The position numbers were made by a program, and so were the translations under genes. From NCBI RefSeq assembly GCF_019392335.1, contig NZ_JAHXRQ010000020.1, positions 1 through 64,000 on the forward strand: a stretch of 64,000 nt of DNA. Reading direction: 5' to 3'. Below, piece after piece: positions 37,100 to 45,429 of this stretch. Origin of the DNA: Mameliella sp. CS4. GTDB lineage: Bacteria; Pseudomonadota; Alphaproteobacteria; Rhodobacterales; Rhodobacteraceae. Numbering within the stretch: the stretch's first letter is position 1; each line of letters opens with the position of its first letter. Under the pieces are notes generated by a model that did not search any database, was not told the origin of the DNA, and saw only the letters and a program-made list of their open reading frames with translations.

Positions 37100-37449
37100 C
37101 CGGGATGCATTGCCCATCCCGCGAGGGGCGTCAAGACGCCCTGAACACCCACCCGCAGTGCCTGTTCGCCGGAGCCCTCCATCGCTGATGCCGAAAAGAG
37201 GCGAAGGGGGCCGGCCCGCAAGGGGGCGCAGCCCCGCGCCCCGCGCGGCTTGCCCTTGCGGGACGGCGCCGTTTGCCTCGGGCATCTGTCAGCGATGGCG
37301 GGTTTCGGAGGACAGGCGCGTGGCCTGTTCACTGGTGACTCCGGAAGCGACAGGCCTGCGGGACGGCGGGCCTGCGGGACGGCGGGCGGGGCGACGTTCC
37401 GGCAGCGCCGGGACAAGCGCCGTCAGACGCCCGCCGACACCGTCCAGAG
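37100..37449. other. 350-base GC-rich interval upstream of prfA
   Basis: No gene recognised on either strand. It holds several G/C-rich inverted repeats (for example GGGGCGCAGCCCC around 37222) and a 16-base tandem duplication at 37354-37385. It should contain the prfA promoter, but no clear -35/-10 pair was seen. Confidence 0.5.
37354..37385. repeat. two tandem copies of a 16-base unit
   Basis: Two exact copies of GCCTGCGGGACGGCGG, back to back, in the noncoding interval between DUF1499 and prfA genes. Two copies only; probably slippage. Confidence 0.7.
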
Positions 37450-37848
37450 TTACAACCGGCTCAGCCAGTCATCCACCCGCGCCCGGTTCACCCCCAGATC
37501 CGACTGACCGAAACGCGCCCGCGCCCAGAGCTCCAGCACATCGCCGTTCTGGCGCACGGTGGTATAGTCGGGGAACCCCATCCACAGCGAGCGGGTGATA
37601 TAGGTGACCTGGCCCTCGGCGATACTGCCCGCCAGGACCTCGGTCCGGGGCGTTTCAAGGATGATCGCGTGCAGCCGGGCAAAGCCCTCCTCGCCCGCTG
37701 CGATCCGCCGCCGCACACCGGCCGCCAGGTCCTGGTCGGCCGTCACCTGGGGATCGACGTGCCAGACCTCCGGATCCGACGGCGCCAGGCGGATCCAGGC
37801 CAGACCGCCCAGGATCACAAGAATGAGGATGAGGAATACCAAGCGCAC
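37450..37848 (-). CDS. DUF1499 family protein
   Basis: A 132-residue protein with an N-terminal membrane segment (LVFLILILVILGGLAWI) and a DUF1499 domain (RLHAIILETPRTEVLAGSIA, YITRSLWMGFPDYTTVRQNG, FGQSDLGVNRARVDDWL). The domain is common in marine proteobacteria and chloroplasts; function unknown. The protein would be anchored in the inner membrane, facing the periplasm. Confidence 0.85.
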   Translation of the reverse strand: MRLVFLILILVILGGLAWIRLAPSDPEVWHVDPQVTADQDLAAGVRRRIAAGEEGFARLHAIILETPRTEVLAGSIAEGQVTYITRSLWMGFPDYTTVRQNGDVLELWARARFGQSDLGVNRARVDDWLSRL

Positions 37849-37941
37849 CTGCTGTCTCTATCTCCCGATTAGGCTCTGTAAGGGGGCATGCCATGCCCCC
37901 GCCCGATTCTGAAAGCCAAGGTTTCGCAACAGCCTGTCACG

Positions 37942-38907
37942 TCACTGTGCCCGACGGGTCCACCCCCAGAGGCAGAGCAGCTCCATCCCCACATGCGCCG
38001 CCGCCACCGCCGTGGCCCCGGTGGTGTCGAACGGCGGCGAGACCTCGACCACGTCCCCGCCTTTCAGGTCGATCCCCGCCAGGTGGCGCAGGATCACCGC
38101 CGCCTGGTGGCTGGACAGCCCACCCCAGACCGGCGTGCCGGTGCCCGGCGCAAAGGCCGGGTCCAGGGCGTCGATGTCGAAGGTGATGTAGCAGGGCTGC
38201 GCGCCGACGATCTCGTGCACCCGTTCGGCGATCCGCTCAGGCCCCTCGCGGTGGACCTGGCGCGCGTCGAGGATGTTGAAGCCCAGCGTGTCGGGGTTGT
38301 CCGTGCGGATGCCTATCTGGACCGAGCGTTCCGGCACCACGATGCCCTCTTTCGCGGCCTTGTACATGAAGGTGCCATGATCGACCCGCGCGGCATCGTC
38401 GTCGGCCCAGGTGTCCGTATGGGCGTCGAACTGGATCACGCTCAGCGGCCCGTGTTTCTCGGCATGGGCGCGCAGGCAGCCATGCGTGACCGAATGGTCG
38501 CCGCCCAACACGACACAGGCCGCCCCCGCGTCCAGGATACCGCCCACGTGTTCGGCGATCCGCGCCAGCACTTCAGAGGGCATGGCATAGTCAAAGGCCA
38601 TGTCGCCGTAATCCGCGATGGCGAACTCGGACAACACGTCATAGCCCCAGCCATAGGGTGCGTCGCAGGGTTGCAGCAACGAGGCCTCGCGGATCGCGCG
38701 CGGCCCCAGCCGCGTGCCGGGCCGGTTGGTGACGGCCTGGTCGAAAGGCAGGCCCGTCACGGCGATATCCACGCCCGCCAGGTCCTTGGTGTACTTGCGT
38801 CGCAGAAAGGACGCCGCGCCCGCAAAGACATTCTCGAAGGACGGTCCCTTGAGATCGTCGCGGGTAAAGGCATGGTCGATCTGGCGCTTGGCGTCTTCAA
38901 GGCTCAT
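37942..38907 (-). CDS. speB: agmatinase-family ureohydrolase
   Basis: A 321-residue arginase/agmatinase-fold enzyme with all Mn-binding motifs: LGGDHSVTHG, QFDAHTDTWADD and TFDIDALDPAFAPGTGTPVWGG (shown by parts). Agmatinases release urea from agmatine, giving putrescine; related enzymes act on guanidinobutyrate or other guanidines, so the substrate is not certain. ATG 38907 gives the standard length. Putrescine made here would supply the homospermidine synthase encoded at 50.4 kb. Confidence 0.88.
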   Translation of the reverse strand: MSLEDAKRQIDHAFTRDDLKGPSFENVFAGAASFLRRKYTKDLAGVDIAVTGLPFDQAVTNRPGTRLGPRAIREASLLQPCDAPYGWGYDVLSEFAIADYGDMAFDYAMPSEVLARIAEHVGGILDAGAACVVLGGDHSVTHGCLRAHAEKHGPLSVIQFDAHTDTWADDDAARVDHGTFMYKAAKEGIVVPERSVQIGIRTDNPDTLGFNILDARQVHREGPERIAERVHEIVGAQPCYITFDIDALDPAFAPGTGTPVWGGLSSHQAAVILRHLAGIDLKGGDVVEVSPPFDTTGATAVAAAHVGMELLCLWGWTRRAQ

Positions 38908-38972
38908 CGGTTCGATCCTGTGGCAAAGGGGGGCGAGGGGGCGCTGCCCCCTCTGGACCTCTGGTCCATTCA

Positions 38973-39003
38973 CCCCCGGAGGTATTTTCAGCCCAAAGAA
39001 ACA
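38973..39003 (+). repeat. dispersed intergenic repeat, copy D
   Basis: Reads CCCCCGGAGGTATTTTCAG then CCCAAAGAAACA, the best version of the core. It is preceded by GAGGGGGCGCTGCCCCCTC (perfect stem) and GGACCTCTGGTCC. It lies between the M20 gene and the agmatinase gene, antisense to both. Confidence 0.78.
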
Positions 39004-39010
39004 CGGGCGG

Positions 39011-40174
39011 TCAGCCCGGCGGCAAGGCCTTTTCCACCAGGCGGGCGAAAAAGCTGGCGCCCACCGGCGCGATGCCGTCGTTGAAATCATACTGCGGATG
39101 GTGACAGACCGGCGTGTCGCCCTGGCCGAGGAAGAGATAGGCCCCGGGCCGCGCCTCCAGCATGTAGGAGAAATCCTCGCCCGGCATGATCGGCGGAGAT
39201 TCCAGATCGACGGCCTCGGCCCCGACGACCTCTTGCGCGACAGAGGCGGCGAATTCTGCCTGTTCCGGGTGGTTGATCGTCGGCGGGTAGCCTTCGACAT
39301 AGTCCAGCTCGGCACGCATGCCAAAGCTCTTGGCCTGGAACTCGGCGATCTCGGCCATGCGGGTCTTGACGACGGCCTGCACCTCCTTGTCGAAATAGCG
39401 CACGGTGCCGTTCAGCAGCGCGGTTTCCGGTACGATGTTCATCGCGCTGCCGGTGTGGATCTGGGTCACGCTGACCACCAGCCGGTCGAGCGCGTCGACG
39501 TTGCGGCTGACGATGGTCTGCAGCGCCTGCACCATCGAGGCGGCACAAACCACCGGATCCCGCGTCTGGAAGGGCATGGCGCCATGACCGCCCTGACCGG
39601 TGATCCGGATCGTGAACTCGTCCACCCCGGCCAGCAACGCGCCGCGATTGGTGTACATGTGGCCCACCGCGCCGCCGGGCATGTTGTGGATGCCATAGAC
39701 CTCGTCGATGCCGAAACGATCCATCATGCCCTCTTCGACCATGATACGCCCGCCGCCCTCGTTTTCCTCGGCCGGCTGGAAGATCAGCGCCACCTTGCCC
39801 GAGAAATTGCGCGTCTCAGCCAGGTATTTCGCCGCGCCCAGCAGCATGGTCGTATGCCCGTCATGGCCGCAGGTATGCGCCATTCCCGGCACCGTGGAGG
39901 CGTGATCGGTGCCCGACAGGTCCTCCATCGGCAGCGCATCCATGTCGGCGCGCAGCCCGATCGTCCGCCCCGGCCCGCGCCCCTCGATGATGGCGACAAC
40001 GCCGGTGCGGGCAATGCCGGTGTGAATCTCGGTGATGCCGAAGCCCTTGAGCTTTTCGACGACGAATTCCGCGGTCTTGAAACAGTCCAGCCCCAGTTCC
40101 GGATGCTGGTGCAGGAAACGGCGCCATTCGGTCATCTCGGGTTCGAGCGCGGCGATGGAATTGACGATGGGCAT
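39011..40174 (-). CDS. M20 family amidohydrolase (hippurate-hydrolase-like), paralogue 1
   Basis: A 387-residue metallopeptidase of the M20D amidohydrolase group (hippurate hydrolase, IAA-amino-acid hydrolase, N-acetyl-amino acid deacetylase). It starts MPIVNSIAALEPEM; binuclear metal residues lie in AHTCGHDGHTTMLLG, FQPAEENEGGGRIM and IHNMPGGAVG, with MPGEDFSYMLEARPGAY carrying the last Asp/Glu. Substrate unknown. It is closely similar to the next gene (both begin MP-I/V-NSIAA), indicating a tandem duplication. ATG 40174 has a purine-rich AAGGAG-type site upstream. Confidence 0.9.
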   Translation of the reverse strand: MPIVNSIAALEPEMTEWRRFLHQHPELGLDCFKTAEFVVEKLKGFGITEIHTGIARTGVVAIIEGRGPGRTIGLRADMDALPMEDLSGTDHASTVPGMAHTCGHDGHTTMLLGAAKYLAETRNFSGKVALIFQPAEENEGGGRIMVEEGMMDRFGIDEVYGIHNMPGGAVGHMYTNRGALLAGVDEFTIRITGQGGHGAMPFQTRDPVVCAASMVQALQTIVSRNVDALDRLVVSVTQIHTGSAMNIVPETALLNGTVRYFDKEVQAVVKTRMAEIAEFQAKSFGMRAELDYVEGYPPTINHPEQAEFAASVAQEVVGAEAVDLESPPIMPGEDFSYMLEARPGAYLFLGQGDTPVCHHPQYDFNDGIAPVGASFFARLVEKALPPG

Positions 40175-40263
40175 GGGTTGGTCTCCTTTGCGCGTCAGAC
40201 TGCCTGCTTGGCGCGGCATTGAAAAGGGGCCCGAGCGACGCGTGGCTTTCCGGGATGGAGAAT

Positions 40264-40325
40264 GAGTATTTTACGAGAGAAGAAACCAGCAGCACGCGCC
40301 CAGTTTCTTCTCTCTGGAAATACTC
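40264..40325. repeat. imperfect inverted repeat between the M20 paralogues
   Basis: A 23-base arm at 40264-40286 (GAGTATTTTACG then AGAGAAGAAAC) and its inverted partner at 40303-40325 agree in 20 of 23 positions; the loop is 16 bases. The arms look like two diverged, opposed copies of the dispersed repeat core (GAG, TATTT, AAGAAAC). An A-run follows on the plus strand, so it is not a standard terminator for the minus-strand genes. Confidence 0.75.
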
Positions 40326-40340
40326 AAAAAAGCGCTGGAT

Positions 40341-41498
40341 TCACCCCAGCGCGTGCCGTTTCTCGATCAGCCGGGCAAAGAAGCTGGCGCCGATGGGGGC
40401 CACCGCATCGTTGAAGTCGAAGGCGGGGTGATGGGCGGAGGGGCCGATCCCCTGTCCAAGGAAAAGAAAGGCGCCCGGCCGCGCCTGAAGCATGTAGGAG
40501 AAATCCTCTGCCCCCATTTCGGGTGGCAGGTCATCGACGACGCGGGGCGAGACCTCGCGCGCGATCTCGGTGGCAAAGCGTGTCTGGTCCGCGTGGTTGA
40601 TGGTCTGCGGATAGTTGCGCCGGTAGTCCAGCAGCCCCTCGACGTCATAGCCTTCGGCGACGCTGGCCGCGATCTGGCGGATGCGGCGTTCCGCCATGTC
40701 GCGCACCTCGGGCGTCAGGCTGCGCACTGTGCCGCCCAGCGTGACCTCCTCGGGGATGATGTTGGTGGCGGTGCCGCCGTGGAACATGGTCAGCGAGACC
40801 ACCAGCGACCCCAGCGGATCGGTATTGCGCGAGACCACCGTCTGCAGCGCCTGGCCGATGGCAAGTGCCGCCGGCATCGGGTCGCGGCAGGTCTGGGGAT
40901 AGGCGGCATGTCCGCCCTGTCCGCGAATGCGCAGGGTGAAATCATCCACCGCCCCCATGATCGGCCCCGGGCAGGTCCGGAACTCTCCCAGCTCGCCAAA
41001 GGGATCGGTGTGCAGCGCATAGACCTCCTCGACGCCGAAACGGTCCATGATCCCGTCTTCGACCATGATCCGCCCGCCGCCGACGCTTTCCTCGGCCGGT
41101 TGAAAGATCAGGACGACCCTGCCGGTGAATCGCCGGGTTTCCGACAGGTATTTCGCCGCGCCCAGCAACATGGCGGTGTGCCCGTCATGGCCGCAGGCAT
41201 GCATCCGCCCCGGCACCGTGCTGGCCCATTCGGCGCCGGTCTCCTCCTGCATCGGCAGAGCGTCCATGTCGGCGCGCAGGCCGGTCACGGGGCCCGGCCC
41301 CTGCCCTTCGATCACCGCCACGACGCCGCTTTCGGCGATGCCCTCATGGATCTCGGTGATGCCCATCTCGCGCAGGCGGTCGACAACAAAGCCCGCCGTT
41401 TCATGGCATTGCAGGCACAACTCGGGGTGCATGTGCAGGTGGCGCCGCCAGCCTGACATCTCTTCGGCGGCGGCAGCGATGGAATTGATGACGGGCAT
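40341..41498 (-). CDS. M20 family amidohydrolase, paralogue 2
   Basis: A 385-residue M20D amidohydrolase with the same layout as paralogue 1: start MPVINSIAAAAEEMSGWRR, metal motifs MHACGHDGHTAMLLG, FQPAEESVGGGRIM, LHTDPFGELG and GAEDFSYMLQARPGAF. The His-rich motif is intact, so it should be active. Differences in the segment after the second motif (IHNMPGGAVG versus LHTDPFGELG) suggest a different substrate. It is first in the M20-M20-agmatinase series and diverges from the small tandem-repeat protein gene. Confidence 0.9.
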   Translation of the reverse strand: MPVINSIAAAAEEMSGWRRHLHMHPELCLQCHETAGFVVDRLREMGITEIHEGIAESGVVAVIEGQGPGPVTGLRADMDALPMQEETGAEWASTVPGRMHACGHDGHTAMLLGAAKYLSETRRFTGRVVLIFQPAEESVGGGRIMVEDGIMDRFGVEEVYALHTDPFGELGEFRTCPGPIMGAVDDFTLRIRGQGGHAAYPQTCRDPMPAALAIGQALQTVVSRNTDPLGSLVVSLTMFHGGTATNIIPEEVTLGGTVRSLTPEVRDMAERRIRQIAASVAEGYDVEGLLDYRRNYPQTINHADQTRFATEIAREVSPRVVDDLPPEMGAEDFSYMLQARPGAFLFLGQGIGPSAHHPAFDFNDAVAPIGASFFARLIEKRHALG

Positions 41499-41595
41499 GA
41501 TGGTCTCCCTAAAGCTGTTCCCTTGGCGCATTGCTCTGCGATGGTTGAAATACATCGCCGACACCGAAAAAGCTGCGGGAAAGACACGCTGCATG

Positions 41596-41605
41596 GTAAT
41601 ATTAC
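41596..41605. promoter_or_regulatory. perfect 10-base palindrome GTAATATTAC in a divergent promoter region
   Basis: It lies in the 153-base region between paralogue 2 (minus) and the tandem-repeat protein gene (plus), 46 bases before the latter's ATG. The region is visibly less GC-rich than its surroundings. A regulator binding site is possible, but a 10-base palindrome can occur by chance. Confidence 0.25.
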
Positions 41606-41651
41606 GTTGCGTCAACTTTTGGATGGCGCTTTTACATGGAGGATAAAAGCT

Positions 41652-42266
41652 ATGTCAGTTGCATCTTATTCCATGATCACCGTCGCCCGTTGCGACACCG
41701 CTTTTCTTTCCGACGCGCTTGGTCACATCGCCGGATTATGTGACGATCTCAAATCCGGGGCCGGTGCCCGGATGACCCGATACGGAGTCATGTCCACAGG
41801 CGATCATGCCGGGCATCTCGTCCTGTTGCAGGGTTACAGCGACATGAGCGGCATCGGCAAGGCGTTCGACGTTTACGGAACTTCAGCCGCCTACGAAAAG
41901 ATCGTCGGCAGTGGCAAGGTTGCCGTGGTGCTGCGCAACATCCTGAAAAGTGAGGATATCGGCCTCGACGAGCAGCCGACGGAGGTTCCGGCCTACGGCG
42001 TGCTGACCCGCTGGGCCTCTCCCACGCCTCAGTCGGACCGGATCGGGCAGGTTGCGCCGCTCATGCGGAAGAATGGCGCAATGGCCATACGCCATTTCAC
42101 GATCATGACAGGGTCAGCAGCCGGGCACCGTCTGATGGCGACGGGCTATCCGTCGATGACTGCCATCGAAAAGACCTACACTGCGATGAACCAGACAGAG
42201 GACTACAAGGCGTTTCTGAACGAAATAGACCTCGATTTCCGCAACATCGTGCGTGTGGCAGGCTGA
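41652..42266 (+). CDS. two-repeat dimeric alpha/beta-barrel-like protein, unknown function
   Basis: A 204-residue protein with no recognised family. It appears to be two tandem copies of a roughly 95-residue unit. Unit 1: MITVARCDTAFLSDALGHIAG.., RMTRYGVMSTGDHAGHLVLL, YSDMSGIGKAFDVYG.., AYEKIVGSGKVAVVLRNIL; unit 2: YGVLTRWASPTPQSDRIGQV, IRHFTIMTGSAAGHRLMATG, YPSMTAIEKTYTAMN.., DYKAFLNEIDLDFRNIV. This is the pattern of ferredoxin-like NIPSNAP/ABM-type proteins, often haem-, hydrocarbon- or antibiotic-binding. The ribosome binding site GGAGGA is strong. It is divergent from the M20 genes. Confidence 0.75.
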   Translation: MSVASYSMITVARCDTAFLSDALGHIAGLCDDLKSGAGARMTRYGVMSTGDHAGHLVLLQGYSDMSGIGKAFDVYGTSAAYEKIVGSGKVAVVLRNILKSEDIGLDEQPTEVPAYGVLTRWASPTPQSDRIGQVAPLMRKNGAMAIRHFTIMTGSAAGHRLMATGYPSMTAIEKTYTAMNQTEDYKAFLNEIDLDFRNIVRVAG

Positions 42267-42360
42267 GCCGACAAGGCAGCGGGCGCCTTGCGCGCCCGGT
42301 TGCTGGACTCCCGCGCCGCCTTCCTGCATCCCTTGAGCCGAAGCTCGGAGGCAAGGCGCG

Positions 42361-43173
42361 ATGAACAACGACCTGATCCACGACCCGAACGGGGGGATGC
42401 CCCGCCTGCTGGAAATCATGCGGCGGCTGCGCGACCCTGAAACGGGCTGTCCCTGGGACCTGGAGCAGACCTTTGCCACTATCGCGCCCTATACGATCGA
42501 GGAGGCCTACGAGGTCTCCGACGCGATCGAGCGCGAGGCCTGGGACGAGCTGAAGGGCGAGCTGGGCGACCTGCTGTTCCAGTCGGTCTTTCACGCGCAG
42601 ATGGCCACCGAGGCCGGGCTTTTCAGCTTCGACGAGGTGGCCGACGGCATGTCGGACAAGATGGTCGCACGCCACCCGCATGTTTTTGGCGACGAAAGCC
42701 GGGACAAATCGGCGGACCAGCAGACCCGCGACTGGGAGACGATCAAGGCCACCGAGCGCGCCGCCAAGGCCGAACGCGGTGTGCTGGACGGGGTGGCGCT
42801 GGGTCTGCCGGCGCTGCTGCGGGCGGTCAAGCTGCAGAAACGGGCGGCGCGCGTGGGGTTCGACTGGCCCACCACGGACGAGGTCATGGACAAGGTCGCC
42901 GAAGAGATGGACGAGCTGCGCCAGGCCGAGGATGACGCGCATCGCTTCGAGGAATTCGGCGACCTGCTGTTCGTCATGGCCAACCTCGGGAGGCACATGG
43001 GGATCGACCCCGAGGCGGCGCTGCGGGCGGCCAATGCCAAGTTCACCCGGCGGTTCCGCGCCATCGAGGCTGCGCTGGCCGAACAGGGGCGTCGCCCCGA
43101 GGACAGCGATTTGCAGGAAATGGATGCGCTCTGGGACGCGGCAAAGGCGGTGGAAAAGGCGCAGAAGGGCTGA
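42361..43173 (+). CDS. mazG: nucleoside triphosphate pyrophosphohydrolase
   Basis: A 270-residue MazG, with two all-alpha NTP-PPase domains. Domain 1: LRDPETGCPWDLEQTFATIA, YTIEEAYEVSDAIE (metal-binding EExxE) and ELGDLLFQ. Domain 2 keeps VAEEMDELRQAEDD and EFGDLLFVMANL. MazG hydrolyses NTPs to NMPs, cleaning damaged nucleotides and lowering ppGpp-related signals. ATG 42361. Confidence 0.93.
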   Translation: MNNDLIHDPNGGMPRLLEIMRRLRDPETGCPWDLEQTFATIAPYTIEEAYEVSDAIEREAWDELKGELGDLLFQSVFHAQMATEAGLFSFDEVADGMSDKMVARHPHVFGDESRDKSADQQTRDWETIKATERAAKAERGVLDGVALGLPALLRAVKLQKRAARVGFDWPTTDEVMDKVAEEMDELRQAEDDAHRFEEFGDLLFVMANLGRHMGIDPEAALRAANAKFTRRFRAIEAALAEQGRRPEDSDLQEMDALWDAAKAVEKAQKG

Positions 43174-43176
43174 GGA

Positions 43177-44085
43177 TCAGCCGTAGCCAAGCACAAGCAG
43201 GACCAGCGGGATGGTGACGATGGCGGCCAGCGTTTGCGCCGTCACCAGACCGGCCATCAGCGTGCCATCCCCGTTCAACTGACGCGTCAAGACATAGGCC
43301 GTGGGCGCCGTGGGGATGGCGGAAAAGACCACCAGAACCAGCGCCTCGACCCCGTCGAGGCCAAAGAGCAGCGCCACACCCGCCGCCAGCATCGGCATTA
43401 CCAAAAGGCGCAGGGCGGCGTTGCCGCCAACCACTAGCCCGTCGCGCCCAAGTGCGCGGGGTTGCAGCGCCGCACCGACGCAGAGCAGGCCCAACGGCAA
43501 GCTGCCGCGCGCCAGCAGCTCCATGAAGGTGCCGATGCCATAGGGCAGGCCCAGCCCCAGCAGCGCCAGCGCGATCCCGACAAGGCAGGCCAGGATCAGC
43601 GGGTTGCGCAGCATGGTGCGGATCAGGGCGCCGGGACGGCTCAGGATTTCGCGTTCGCTCAGCGCCATGATCGACAGCACGTTGACCACGGGCACGCAGA
43701 TCGCCAGGTAGACCGCCGCCCGTTCGATCCCCAGGTCCCCGGCAAGGCTCGCCGTGACGGCGAGACCGAGGTAGGTGTTGAAGCGCACCGTGCCCTGCAG
43801 CGCGGGGCCGAACCGGGCGGCAGGTGCCGGAAAGATCCGCCGGGCCAGCGCAAGCCCGCCCGCCGCCAGCAGGATCGTCACCAGCGCCGCAGCCCCCAGC
43901 CGCAGGATTTGCGGATCGCCCAGAGGCGCATCGACGAGGCTGGAGACCAGCAACGCCGGGAACAGCAGGAAATAGTTGATCCGCTCCGCCGCGGGCCAGA
44001 ACCCCGGGTCCGGAAACCCCTTGCGGGCCAGGACATAGCCCAGGCAGATCAGGGCAAAGAGCGGCCAGATCGTGATGAACAGCAC
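43177..44085 (-). CDS. AEC (auxin efflux carrier) family transporter
   Basis: A 302-residue protein with about ten membrane segments: LFALICLGYVLARKGF, NYFLLFPALLVSSLVDAPL, VRFNTYLGLAVTASLAG, VVNVLSIMALSEREI, and a second half with LPLGLLCVGAAL and AIPTAPTAYVLTRQL (AEC signature). The family exports organic acids or unknown anions. I propose GTG 44085 (LFITIWPLFALICLG); an ATG at 44139 adds 18 hydrophilic residues and overlaps the acpP terminator. It converges with mazG. Confidence 0.85.
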   Translation of the reverse strand: MLFITIWPLFALICLGYVLARKGFPDPGFWPAAERINYFLLFPALLVSSLVDAPLGDPQILRLGAAALVTILLAAGGLALARRIFPAPAARFGPALQGTVRFNTYLGLAVTASLAGDLGIERAAVYLAICVPVVNVLSIMALSEREILSRPGALIRTMLRNPLILACLVGIALALLGLGLPYGIGTFMELLARGSLPLGLLCVGAALQPRALGRDGLVVGGNAALRLLVMPMLAAGVALLFGLDGVEALVLVVFSAIPTAPTAYVLTRQLNGDGTLMAGLVTAQTLAAIVTIPLVLLVLGYG

Positions 44086-44141
44086 GGGGCGGGCAACCTT
44101 GTCACTGTGAAAGCGTCGCGGCGGAGCGCGCGGGACCAACA

Positions 44142-44174
44142 GAAAAAACGGCGCGCCCGTAAGGCACGCCGTTC
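44142..44174 (-). terminator. rho-independent terminator of acpP
   Basis: On the minus strand, arm AACGGCGTGC and arm GCGCGCCGTT (one mismatch) are followed by TTTTTTC, 32 bases after the acpP stop. Confidence 0.75.
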
Positions 44175-44205
44175 CATCTTCACCCGAACAGGTGAAACGA
44201 GCGGC

Positions 44206-44439
44206 TTACTGCGCGTCCGAGATGAACTTGACCGCGTCGCCGAAGGTCTGGATGGTTTCGGCCGCGTCGTCGGGGATCTCGATGCCGAACTCTTCTTCGA
44301 AGGCCATCACCAGTTCCACGGTGTCCAGGCTGTCGGCGCCCAGATCGTCGATGAAAGAGGCCGATTCCGTCACCTTCTCTTCTTCGACGCTCAGATGCTC
44401 GACCACAATCTTCTTCACGCGATCTGCGATGTCGCTCAT
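44206..44439 (-). CDS. acpP: acyl carrier protein
   Basis: A 77-residue acidic ACP for fatty-acid synthesis. The phosphopantetheine Ser37 is in [15 protein letters not shown]; the start [16 protein letters not shown] is typical. It lies 216 bases downstream of fabG and has its own terminator; the gap 44440-44655 likely contains a dedicated strong promoter, as common for acpP. Confidence 0.97.
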   Translation of the reverse strand: MSDIADRVKKIVVEHLSVEEEKVTESASFIDDLGADSLDTVELVMAFEEEFGIEIPDDAAETIQTFGDAVKFISDAQ

Positions 44440-44655
44440 GTCTCTTCCTCACAAGTCTGTCGGGCATGTCGCCCATTCTGCCCTGCCCGTGGCGTGGCGT
44501 CTTTTTGCCCTGACGGGCGGCTCGATCCCCCGGCACCCCGGGTTGACCGCTTGCGTACTATGGCACGCAACCGGTCGAAAATCTGCGCGGCCTATAGCAC
44601 AGGCGGCGGGGATGGCAAACGCTTTCCCACGCCGCAGCGCAACAGCACCGGACGC

Positions 44656-45393
44656 CTACAACATGGCCATGCCACCGTTGACGTGCAACGTCGTTCCCGT
44701 GACGTAAGCAGCTTCGGGGCTGGCCAGATAGAGCACGCTGGCGGCGATCTCTTCGGGCGCGCCCATGCGGCCGGCGGGAATCTGGCCCAGGATCGCACTC
44801 TTCTGGTCGTCGGTCAGCTTGTCGGTCATCGCCGTCTCGATAAAGCCGGGGGCGACGGCGTTCACGGTGATGCCGCGGCTGGCAACCTCATAGGCCAGCG
44901 ACTTGGACATGCCGACCATGCCCGCCTTGGCGGCGGCATAGTTGCCCTGCCCGGGGTTGCCGGTGGCGCCCACGACGGAGGAGATGTTCACGATCCGGCC
45001 CCAGCGGGATTTCATCATGCCGCGCAGCACGCCCTTGCAGAGCCGGAAAGTGGCGGTCAGGTTCACGTCCAGCACGCTCTGCCATTCGTCGTCCGACATG
45101 CGCATGAACAGGTTGTCGCGGGTGATCCCGGCGTTGTTCACCAGGATGTCGACACTGCCCATCGCCTCGGCGGCCTGTTTCGGCAGCGCGGCGACGGCCT
45201 CGGCATCGTCCAGCTTGCAGGGCAGCACAAAGGCGCGCTCGCCCAGCTCGGCGGCCAGCGCCTCCAGCGGCTCTACCCGGGTGCCCGACAGTCCCACGTT
45301 GGCGCCCGCGCCGTGCAGCGCCTTGGCAATGGCCCCGCCTATGCCGCCCGAGGCCCCGGTGATCAACGCGGATTTTCCCGTCAGATCGAACAT
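44656..45393 (-). CDS. fabG: 3-oxoacyl-ACP reductase
   Basis: A 245-residue SDR reductase. NADPH motif TGASGGIGGAIAKAL, NNAG at about 85, catalytic Ser in VNISSVVGATG and YAAAKAGMVGMSKSL (YxxxK), with GFIETAMTDKL near the end. It follows fabD by 36 bases in the fabD-fabG-acpP fatty-acid synthesis cluster. Confidence 0.96.
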   Translation of the reverse strand: MFDLTGKSALITGASGGIGGAIAKALHGAGANVGLSGTRVEPLEALAAELGERAFVLPCKLDDAEAVAALPKQAAEAMGSVDILVNNAGITRDNLFMRMSDDEWQSVLDVNLTATFRLCKGVLRGMMKSRWGRIVNISSVVGATGNPGQGNYAAAKAGMVGMSKSLAYEVASRGITVNAVAPGFIETAMTDKLTDDQKSAILGQIPAGRMGAPEEIAASVLYLASPEAAYVTGTTLHVNGGMAML

Positions 45394-45429
45394 GCTTGCT
45401 TCCTCTCTTTAATGTCGCTGCGCCGGGCC

